Assembly (NCBI GenBank): GCA_027563935.2
Contig: CM050453.2
Span: 86,774,665 to 86,838,664, forward strand
Reading direction: 5' to 3'
DNA from: Costus lasius
Lineage: Eukaryota; Streptophyta; Magnoliopsida; Zingiberales; Costaceae
DNA: 64,000 bases
A program made the position numbers and the translations under genes. Within the stretch, counting starts at the first letter, position 1, and each line of letters starts with the position of its first letter. Under the pieces are notes generated by a model. It searched no databases and had not been told where the DNA came from. It was given only the letters and a program-made list of their open reading frames with translations. Of the stretch, positions 55,493-64,000 are shown one piece after another.

Positions 55493-56700
55493 AACACATA
55501 AGGCTCAAACTTTGCTTGTCCTCAAGCAAATAAATAAAGAATAATGCTAAGTATGGAAAATATGCTCTTTTGTGAGAAATAAATTTCTAAAATATAATCA
55601 CTCATGAAATATTCAATCAATTTTTTGCACAAAATTTTAGATAAATACATCATCCTTTGAAATTAAACTTTAAGATTCACAACTTTTATCAAATAAAACT
55701 TCGCAACTCGCATAATAAAAAGAATTTCAGTCTCATTGATTCACCTAATTTTCAGTTTAAATCTATAATACCTTTGTTTACAGGAATATGATATCCAAAA
55801 TCTTTTTCCACACAAAATTTTTCTTTTTTATTTCTTTTCTTTTTTAGATGGCATGTACCCACATAGATACATACTTTTTATTTGGACTTCAACTCTTGTC
55901 TTCGGTACCATTGTCAATTTTACACAGTGCCAAGTAGAGGAGTCATTTTCTTTTTTTCTCTCTATTTTTTTTATAAACTTCAACCCATGTCTTTGGTACC
56001 ACTGTCAATTTTACACAGTGACAAGTAGGGGAGTCTCTCACTCTTTTTGTGGATCTTGGATTTTTTCTTCCCAACAAATAGTAAGATAAACTAAACATCA
56101 ACTAGGTTAATCAATTGACAACAATTCAAAAATTACACTCATATGCTTATTTTATTCAAGAAAGATGTTTCACTCTTAGATTGCATTCATCAAATAACAT
56201 ACCTACCCAAAAACCTTATGCATCAATCAATGTAGGATTTCAACAAGTAGATATATATTGAAGAAATAAATTCAGCATAATAGGTATATCTCCATTCACA
56301 GGCTTGCATAAACATTCATAATCAATATTTAATCTACACATCTCTTACCACATGGATTCAAGTCATAAAAAATTTTTAAACCTCAAAATATGTCAAAATC
56401 AATGCAAAAGGTGTGAAGCATGAAACTCATACAATCATGGTCAAAAGTGTAAAATAATAGATTCGTATAATCACATAAAGCTCAAACAATGCAAAGGCTG
56501 TAAAGTGATAGAAATTTTAGAAGAAGAAAAGTGTAGACAATCAAGTAATCAAATCACAAGAAAGTACAAACAATACTCATAAAACTATATAGCAAGCTCA
56601 ATCATTATCGGGTGTATAGAATCGGGGCAGATGCGGTTATGTCCAAAGATGTGCCTTCTGAGAATTTCCCTGCATAATTTTAAGTACATAAGGCTCAGTT
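55493..56700 (-). other. Element G: 3' non-coding region with repeated hairpins
   Basis: The hairpin TTGCTTGTCCTCAAGCAA lies at 55512-55529 near the LTR. Two copies of a hairpin segment follow (GGTACCATTGTCAATTTTAC with ACAGTGCCAAG, about 55906-55935 and 55995-56026). The layout matches 17064-18240 in element I. No coding. Confidence 0.7.
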
Positions 56701-58230
56701 CTTAAAATAGTCTCTTACTTAAAAAAAAATTCAAAAGGAAATTAGATATGTCGTTGGAGGTCTGAAGAGGGTGCTGGTGGAAAGAGCTGATGCAGCAGAG
56801 GTGGAACAGAAGCTAGCTGAAAAGCTACTAGCAATGATGGTGGTGCCGACAGTAGAGTGAGTAATCTCTAGTGGCCTACTAGAGACTACAGTCCTAGAGG
56901 TGAGATCGTCGGCCGGTGGGCGGCGAGAAATAATGCTGCATAGCTGAAAAGAAAACAAATTCAATAATGAAGATTCTGCTGCTAAAAATAAATAAATAAA
57001 ATAATAAGAAAAAATGCAGCTTCCAAATAAATTGCAGAGAGGTAATAGTAGATGCTGCATAGCGATGAAGAAGCTGGCTACGGCAAAGGCTCCCGGAAAC
57101 AAAGGTTGATGGTAGCTAGATGATCTGGAATCGGAAGATTTTATTGAATAAGAGTCCATGGCCAGATCAACAGGATTCAACAGCTTTGAAGAACTATGGT
57201 CGAGCGGACGTAGAAGGAGCTGAAGATGCTGCGGCATTCTTCCGACATGGTCGAATCCGTGGGTAGTAAAAGACTTCGGCTACTAAAGGCGTTGCTTCTG
57301 GCTGGAAAATGTTGATCACAGAAACTGGTGCTACATGATAGCTGGGAGTGGTTGGAGCAGGTCGCCGCTTAGAACAAAGACGACGGCAGATATTCAGCGG
57401 TTGGCAAAGTCTGCTGGTAAATCTAAAGAAGAGATCGCCTGCTGGCTGGATGGAGCTGCTTGTGTTGACAGAGGCGGAGAAGGTCTCTCTGGTGGCGGAC
57501 TGGATCTGAAAGCGGAATAGAGAAGATGCAGCGATATACGAAACTAGTTGAAGAAGTTAGCTGCTGTAGAGTTGGTTCAACAATGCAAGTACGTAAGTGA
57601 AGCACAGATAATTGAAGAAGTTAGCTGCTGCAGAGTTGGCCGGCTAGGAAGCTCACTGTCGGCCAGAAAGGAGTTGCTGTCATGGCAAGAGTTGCTGAAG
57701 ATTCTGGCAACAGCTGCTTGCGATAAACAAAGGCGGCGACAGAGCGAGTCATCGGTAGAAGCTTTAAACGAGAAGAGGTGGCGACAGCTAGCTAAAATAG
57801 ATCCAGTTGTAGAAGCAACTAGAGGTGGAGAACAGAGGAGATCTGTTGATCTTCTGGCTGATATACAGGCGCTGCTTTCGGAAGACGTTGGCTAGAAAAT
57901 ATTCGTGAGGGTGCTACTGCTGATGGCTGAGAATGACTTGTGTGTTTCTCTGGCTGGATCGAAGTTAAGGAAGCCTGCTGGAATAGGTCATGGTGTCGCT
58001 TGGATCAAAAGAGCTTGCTGAAACAGAGATGTTGGAGGCAATGAACAGAATCAGAGTAGCTACTGAGAATTCCTCTGGTTGGAAGGAAGTGTTGCCAACG
58101 AAGAGGAAGAAGCTAGCAAGTTCTGCCGGTTGAAGATGTGTAGCTGTCTGGAAAGAAAAGACTCATCGTCGCTGGAACAGAGAAGCTGCAGTGGCTGAAG
58201 GCTAAGCAGAGTAGCTACTGATTTATTTAC
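56701..58230 (-). other. Element G: low-complexity GCTGAAG-rich region
   Basis: Plus strand is rich in GCTGCTG, AGCTGAAG and GAAGAAG. A segment GAAGAAGTTAGCTGCTG recurs at 57549 and 57616 as part of a ~67-bp duplication. Open frames here (for example 57237-56731 minus) are Ser/Leu-rich with no domain and are most likely by-products of composition. Element I has a shorter version at 18240-18720. Confidence 0.55.
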
Positions 58231-58799
58231 GAAAAGTAGCCATGCCTAAGAATAAAATCTAATGATCCAAAAAGAAAATAGACAAAACCAAGCTATAGAA
58301 AAAGATTTGTTCTTTTCAGATGTATGAAAATCAAAGGATCAAAATCTGTCATGAATTTAGGGCATTAGCAGAAAGAAGGCTACTCAGATTAATCAATCAA
58401 AAACTGCACAAAAGTTAATCAGATTCGAAAAGTTGTCATGCTTTCTAGAATTGTCAGAAAATATTTTCATGAAAACAACTCATGCACGAGGTAAAATGAC
58501 ATATGTTCTTCATGTTCCATGCGAAAAATCAGGGTCTCAAGTCATTAAAGCCGCTTAAATATCTACAGCAAAAACGCTAATCAGAATAGACAAAAGAAAC
58601 TACTGTAGAAATTAATCAGAATCGAAAAGATGCTATGTGTTTTAGAATGATCCATGGACTTTAAAATTCAGAAAAAAATATCCAGATGATAGAGAAAGAT
58701 GAGTACTTCATGATGGTGGCAATGATCAAAAATTTTCCCAACCCAGTTTCTTAAAATCACTGCGCGAAAACACCTACTCAAATAAGCAGAATGCAGATT

Positions 58800-59160
58800 T
58801 CAAATACGGTACCGTGAAATTGCTTATGGCAGTGCCGTATTTTACACAAATTCTCGGGTCAGAAATATGTTGGAAATACGGTACCATGAAAATTATTATG
58901 GCACTACCATCTTTTTTACAAAAATCTCAAAACTTTCGGATCAAAAATCACTCAAAAATACGGTACCGTGAAAAAGCATACAGTACTGCCGTAAAAGCCA
59001 TAAAACCTTTTGTACAAAAATTATAAAAAATTATGGCACCGTAAAATTTTAGCCCAACATTATGGTAGTTCCGTAAAAGACTCAAAACTCTGGGGATGAA
59101 ATCGAACTAAATTACGGTACCGTAAAAATTTTTATGGTACTGCCGTATTTTGCACAAAAT
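58800..59160 (-). repeat. Internal palindrome array (G)
   Basis: ACGGTACCGTGAA units start at about 58805, 58878, 58960, 59033 and 59113 (spacings 73, 82, 73, 80). Each is followed by a TATGGCAGTGCCGTA-type motif. In element orientation it follows the acidic gene and stem-loop, the same place as in F. Confidence 0.8.
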
Positions 59161-59239
59161 TTGATTTTACCTGCAAAAAGAAAAGAAAATTTAATTCTAA
59201 AAATAAACTAAAGTAAAATAAACTAAACTAAGTAAGAGT

Positions 59240-59290
59240 GCTTGGGTTTCCTCCCAAGAAGCGCTAATTTTTAGGTCATTAGCTTGATCA
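59240..59290 (-). promoter_or_regulatory. Conserved stem-loop of G
   Basis: Minus-strand GCTAATGACCTAAAAATTAG then CGCTTCTTGGGAGGAAACCC and AAGCACTC. Stem CTTGGG/CCCAAG. It directly follows the stop of the acidic gene. Confidence 0.65.
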
Positions 59291-59301
59291 AAAATCAAAT
59301 C

Positions 59302-60593
59302 TCATGGTGAAGCAGGTGGATCAATACCATAGTAAATAGCATATAATTTTTTCCTTTTCTGCTGTCCAAAAAGTTTAGCCAATAATCCAAATATCCAAAA
59401 TTTCATGAAAATCAAGATTGACATGGCTTTCTCAAATATACGGAAATCAAAATCAATATTTTCAATCAGAGGATATTCAATGATCTTCCTATATTTACCA
59501 AAAAGCAAAATCATAAGTCCTTTTTTCAAATTTATATTTTCAATTGCAATAGGACTTTGATCAAAAGATTCAAGCATTGGATCATCAAAATAGTCTTTCT
59601 GACTCAAATTAAATTCCTCAATAAAGCATGATTTTTCAAATAAATCAGAAGGTTCAACAGTAGATATGGGCAAAACATCAGAGTGAGATATATCAATGTT
59701 TGTAATATTCAAATCTTTTTCAAGTTCTTCATGTTCATCATCAAATAATTTATCAATTTCAAAATTATCATCAATAAAATCAGAGTGTGGCTCTTCAAAT
59801 ATGTTTTCTCATGTTTTTCAACAATTTCCGAATCATCAACATCAAAGTCAAAATCATCAAATTCAGCAATTTTTACTCCTTTTTCAAGTTCTTTAGATTT
59901 AGCTACAAATAATTTATCATCAAGATCAGAATTATCATCAAAAGAGTCAATTTCATCAAAAGGGGATTTTTCAATTTCAATTTCCTCAAATTTTTCCTCA
60001 AATAAATTATCAAAGGAATCAATTTCACAATTATCAAAATCAGAGTGAGATTCATTAATGTTCACATAAGGCTCAATCTCAAAACAATCATAATCAGAGG
60101 GGGAATTTTCTAAATTAATTTCCTTAGTTTCCAAATCAAACTCAAATAAACGAGTTTGTTGTGCTAACTGGGTTTCTAAAATTTCATTGTCAACATTCAC
60201 ATTATCCATCCTAGAATTCATATGTTTAAGTGTCTCATGCATTTCCTCATTTTGTTTTGCTTGGGTACTCATGAACTTTTCAAACATTATCTCTAAGCTA
60301 GATTTTTCAGTATCCTCAAAGCATGGTTCAGAAGTATAGTTTGAGCAATCATCATAAAAAGATCTAGAATCATATTGATCATCTTGATACCATGGTGAAT
60401 TGGAATTTAAAAATTGGCAATTAGAAGTGTAATGATCAGAATATCCATAAATATCACATCTATTAGAAGAAATAGAGTGCATATAAGAGTTAAACATATC
60501 TTGAAGTGTGCTCAATGAATTATCTTCGTACTTACCTTGTGGCATGTATACCTCACCTCTTTTAGTTGGCCATGAGTTGTGATTAAAAAACAT
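59302..60593 (-). pseudogene. Element G: acidic gag-like protein gene, one frameshift
   Basis: The frame 60593-59709 starts MFFNHNSWPTKRGEVYMPQG. It has a Cys/His cluster resembling a zinc knuckle (CDIYGYSDHYTSNC), a coiled stretch (SLEIMFEKFMSTQAKQNEEM) and a long Asp/Glu-rich part. A shift near 59800 moves to the frame 59712-59302, which holds KKGLMILLFGKYRKIIEYPL and KLYAIYYGIDPPASP before the stop. About 430 residues in total. The C-terminal block is shared with element H (37555-38292). I do not recognise the family; a gag remnant fused to a novel tail is one reading. Confidence 0.65.
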
Positions 60594-60929
60594 ATCTTCA
60601 ATTCAAAGCTTTTCTACACAATTGAAAAAATTGTTATCTCAAAATTCACAGGAAATAAAAATATCAAGATCTAAGAGTCCTGTGTATAAACAAATAGAAT
60701 AGAAACAAAAAGATTATCCAACACCAATCAATCAAATTATTATTATTTTTTTTCAGAATATATAAAAAAATATAAAACACAAGCAAATTTATAAATTTAG
60801 GAAATCACAGTTCTATCACAACTTGTGAAAATCCAAAACCTGCAAAAACAAAAAACAAAGTTAAATCTAAAACAAATAAAACTTAGTCTAGCAATACTAA
60901 CAACTATTTTGATATTAACAAAACTAAGG
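60594..60929 (-). other. Element G: leader
   Basis: AT-rich leader between primer site and the gag-like start. No gene seen. Confidence 0.7.
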
Positions 60930-60947
60930 TCCCCGGCAATGGCGCTA
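60930..60947 (-). promoter_or_regulatory. tRNA-Asp primer binding site of G
   Basis: Minus strand TAGCGCCATTGCCGGGGA, six bases from the LTR end; two differences from the canonical Athila tRNA-Asp site. Confidence 0.85.
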
Positions 60948-60953
60948 AAAACA

Positions 60954-62532
60954 TGTTGTAGTCCGCAAGTGCACGGATACTCGAAGTAATAAAAAGATAT
61001 CGAACCATAGAGACCTACGTGTTAAGTACCAAATAAATATTTTCTCACTAGCTAAGCAACCCGAATAGTGTTAAACAATCGATCGAAAAGAATGCGAAAA
61101 AGTATATCAGAGAGAAACTGGGACTAGGGGTTCATCCACCTTAATTCTAATGACTAGAAGGAAATAAAGGTTGTCAGACAAATTTCATTACGATAAAGAT
61201 TTAATTTACTTCATAAAAGAATCATCTCCCTCTCACGGAGACAATCATACAAAGGACCAATCCTCACTCTCGTGCAAGATCTATCCAATACTAAAAATAA
61301 GTAAATTATTGAACAAAGAACTCAAGGATCACTCTCGTGCATCCGAATTCTAAGTCAATCATCTCATGTGGAAACTCAAGAATCCCTCTCATACATCCTG
61401 AAACTCATCACAAGTTCTACTTAAGGTTTTTCAACGTTCCGATCCTCACTCTCGTGCGGGATCTTCATGTCTAACACATTAACTCAATCCAAAGAATTAG
61501 AAAATCAACATGGCAATAAAGTCACTAAAAATCAGAATTCAAAGAACAAACCTAATCTCTTACGATAAGTTCCAAACTCAATGATTTTTTGGGTTCTAAA
61601 TTTCACAATCAACCTCTCAGTCTATTTCATAAAATTCTAAAACATGCTGATATTTATTAAACTAAGGAGAATTAAAGGAAAGTCATCACATAAGCAGAAT
61701 TATCATAACAAAATTATCATGACAAAAATAATCAATGTCTAGTCATATAAAATCAAGGGGATTACACCCCCCATGTACCAAAAGATGTGTAAGCTAACAT
61801 GGAAGAAATATTACAGTAAACCAAAATTTCAGATGATCAGAATTCGAGAAGGAGAGAAAAGTTACAAAACACGGTGCTATAATTTCATTACAGCACCGTA
61901 ATACTTGATGAACACGGTGAAAAGTGGCACCCACTATTTCGTTGATTTCTCCCTCGATCATACTCCTTTCGTTCTGAAACTTCTGGGGTATCCTCCTCTC
62001 CTCAGGGCGAGGCTTTCGTGTGAAAATCGCGGCTGAGGTGGTCTCTATGCCTCTCGGCGTGAGGCTAAACCCTAAGGACGCCTCCCTCGATTACTCTCTG
62101 GATTCTTCGTAAAATTAGGGCTTTCAGTTCCTTTATCTTCTCCTCGTTGAGACGAGTCCGCCGCATATTTCGGATCTCAATTTGGTGCCCTAAATCTGAA
62201 GATATGATCTTTCAAAGTTTGCGGTGGAAAAATCGAGAAACGTCATATTTTGGACCAAAAATACGGTAGTGCCGTATTTTTGCAAACTTGCTCCGATTCG
62301 TATGAAAATTAACGGGTAATTTCTTCTCGACGTCTAGAATCCATTGATGTGCTCAAATCTTCCAAAATCCATCAAAATATGGTACTTTTTACCTAAAAAT
62401 GATGAAAAATAAGAAATGGTATAAATTCTATAATATTTGACAAATAAGGCTTAAAAATAAGCAAAAGAGCATAAATATGACACAAAAAGACCAATGAAAT
62501 GACACAATATACTATGAATTTTGGTGTCATCA
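60954..62532 (-). mobile_element. Element G: 5' LTR
   Basis: Plus-strand start TGTTGTAGTCCGCAAGTG, end TTTTGGTGTCATCA; 1579 bp. It closely matches the split 3' LTR. CACTCTCGTGC motifs recur at about 61264, 61328 and 61445. Only a single palindrome pair (AATACGGTAGTGCCGTATT, about 62260) remains of the array. Confidence 0.93.
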
Positions 62533-63373
62533 AGAATTCACGTGAAGAGGAGAATTAGGCACTTCATCCTCATCTCAAGATTGAGGGGAAGCTTTTCTAA
62601 TTACTTGTCTAGTGATTTTATTGTATTTCATTAAGATTCAATGCAAGATTCATCAATAAACATGCTGTTTTCTTCCAACATGACTGAGTAAACATGTTTT
62701 CGGGATTAGGGATGTAGCCCATTGACGTTTATGGATTAAAATTTGTATTTTTATTCTTTGTAATGATCATTATAGCATTGATTTGATTAGAATTGAGTTT
62801 AATCCCGTAATTTACTCTAGCCAACTATGATTGCGTCTTAGACGTTGCGAGAAGGATCGGGAGGTGAATCGTAATGTTGGAACTATTCTTTTCAAACCTA
62901 CTAATCCAATCATGGGAGTAGTTTGGATTGGTTTGAAGGATTTCATGGTTTTTTATAGAACTTAATGGGCCTAGTTGCGTTAATTGTCTAGAGAGTAGGG
63001 AATTAACGTAGCTAGGTACCGGATTACACTTCAGGAGGAGGTAATCTGTACCTTAGAAAAATCCCTTTCAATACTATAATATTCTGTTCAAGAATTAATT
63101 CTTATTAAATTCATAACTGTCAGTGTGGTGAAAACCCGGGTCCCAACCTTCTAAAACCTAATTTTTTTTTCCCCCAAAATGCTACCTTTATTGCATTTCT
63201 TACTTAGAGTACACACAAAACCCCAATTTGATTCGCCTAGATATAAACGAGTCATATAATCAGTACTTGAGACATAGATGAGTCGTGTAATTGGTACTTG
63301 ACCGCCAGATCCTCGTTGGGAACGATATCTTATTTTATTACTTCGATAAATCCGTGCACTTGTAGACGCATCA
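62533..63373 (+). mobile_element. Element W: 3' LTR, second part
   Basis: After the AGAAT duplication the W LTR resumes (TTCACGTGAAGAGGAGAATTA; compare 28316) and continues collinear with 28317-29118. It ends CACTTGTAGACGCATCA at 63373. A tandem copy of a short segment (GTATAATCAGTACTTGA then GTGTAATTGGTACTTGA) is at about 63255-63300. Confidence 0.9.
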
Positions 63374-64000
63374 AGGAGCCCCTTCAAAGAACTCTCCAGA
63401 CCTAGAGGGGATTGATGTAGGAAGGTCAGACACCGAAGAAGGCAAAATTCCAAAATCAAAATCAGCCCTATAAATTCTTGACCAAAGCCATCACGACCTT
63501 GAAGAAATGCACAGCCAAGCCATGAAAGGCTTAGCAGCATCGGACAAAAACCATGAAGCTTGGATGCGGACAAATGCACGACAATGAAAATATACACGGC
63601 CAAGCCATGAAAGGCTCGACAGTGATGGATGTGCCTAGGTGTGAACCCCATCACGGTTGTGAAGATCTGCACGGCCCAGTCGTGAAGGGATCGAAACCCC
63701 TAAAACCACCCCCATCATGATCATGGAAGGATGCATGGCTAGGCTGTGAAGGGCTCAGAGACACAGGAGTCACCCCAACGACCCTATTTCGATGGTGAGA
63801 TCCCTCTGGACCAGACTCTACTTCTTCCAAGGAGGTCAAAAGGGTTCGGCACGTTGACAATACGATGTTCACAATGCACAAGCCAACCCCTGGATCGCAA
63901 TGTGGGTGTCATCAGCCCATTATCCACCCAAACAAAGATTCAATGGCCCATGTGCTTGACGCCACGATAGCCCAAAGAATCAGTAAATGATCGTTATCAT
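63374..64000 (+). mobile_element. Element J: chromovirus 3' end and probable LTR start
   Basis: It continues from the integrase end at 27644 across element W. TTGATGTAGGAAGGTCAGAC at about 63411 could mark the polypurine/LTR start; this is a guess. Motifs CACGGCCAAGCC...ATGAAAGG recur at about 63510, 63595, 63670 and 63734 (spacings 85, 75, 64). The remaining frames have no domain. Cut by the window end. Confidence 0.55.

Larger units (their letters stand above)
45427..62532 (-). mobile_element. Element G: non-autonomous Athila-like element, TSD AGAAT
   Basis: Minus-strand element. The 5' LTR is 60954-62532; the 3' LTR is 45427-46210 plus 54764-55492, split by element F. The flanks are identical AGAAT (45422-45426 and 62533-62537), and the host LTR reads on across it. 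Without F it is about 8.5 kb. The interior has primer site, acidic gag-like gene, stem-loop, palindrome array and long 3' non-coding region. There is no RT, RNase H or integrase. LTR family X. Confidence 0.92.
27645..63373 (+). mobile_element. Element W: Athila-like element carrying nested insertions, TSD AGGTG/AGGAG
   Basis: The 5' LTR is 27645-29118; the 3' LTR is 44776-45426 plus 62533-63373. The flanks are AGGTG (27640-27644) and AGGAG (63374-63378), an old duplication with one change. Chromovirus sequence is continuous across it. Internal order is primer site, gag, protease, stem-loop, palindrome scrap, Athila-ORF1-like gene, 3' UTR. There is no RT, RNase H or integrase. Inserted later were a solo LTR, element H, a MITE and element G with F inside it. 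Confidence 0.88.

Noticed and set aside
56731..57895. Open frames 57237-56731 (minus) and 57548-57895 (plus) as genes
   Set aside because: They overlap on opposite strands in low-complexity GCTGAAG-rich DNA of an element's 3' region and have no domain; the matching region of element I does not keep them.

Overview
This window is intergenic heterochromatin-like DNA from a flowering-plant nuclear genome. No host protein gene is recognisable. Evidence for a plant nucleus: LTR retrotransposons of the Ty1/copia type, the Ty3/gypsy chromovirus type and an Athila-like type with an Asp-tRNA primer site; a decayed plastid-DNA insert; a hAT-type MITE; and a decayed nuclear tRNA-Ala cluster. The species cannot be fixed from the sequence.

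Layout. 1-4268: GC-rich, non-coding LTR elements in tandem, with iMet-type primer sites and short internal regions. 4269 to about 8500: plastid DNA (NUPT), with an rpoB fragment joined head-on to a collinear ycf1-rps15-ndhH-ndhA block, all broken. About 8500-10579: tandem units each carrying a tRNA-Ala(UGC) relic. 10580-14806: a minus-strand Ty1/copia element with degenerate gag, protease, integrase, RT and RNase H. Its leader runs to 15315, where an Athila-like element (15316 to about 19720) begins. 19721-21745: a copia leader, primer site and 5' LTR. 21746-23169: retroelement scraps.

23170-64000 is a nest of insertions, ordered by shared LTRs and target-site duplications (TSDs). A plus-strand chromovirus (J) is cut by a solo LTR (25111-26994, TSD GTATG) and by a 35.7-kb insertion, element W (27645-63373, TSD AGGTG/AGGAG). 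W holds a solo LTR (32581-34317), element H (34493-40760, TSD ATACA), a hAT MITE (42311-42866, TSD GCCATCCA) and, in its 3' LTR, element G (45427-62532, TSD AGAAT). G is itself split in its 3' LTR by element F (46211-54758, TSD ACCCC). J, W, G and F are therefore four levels deep.

The W/H and G/F LTR families are both Athila-like, and neither shows RT, RNase H or integrase here. Each comes in two internal forms. One (W, F) encodes gag plus aspartic protease and then a separate Athila-ORF1/plant-mobile-domain-like gene. The other (H, G) encodes an acidic gag-like protein with a conserved C-terminus. In several unrelated LTR families, short palindromes recur about every 70-75 bp in the LTR, in several cases upstream of a TATA box. 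A second array lies inside the X-family elements, between the protease region and the second gene. These arrays and the paired internal architectures are the most unusual features of the window.
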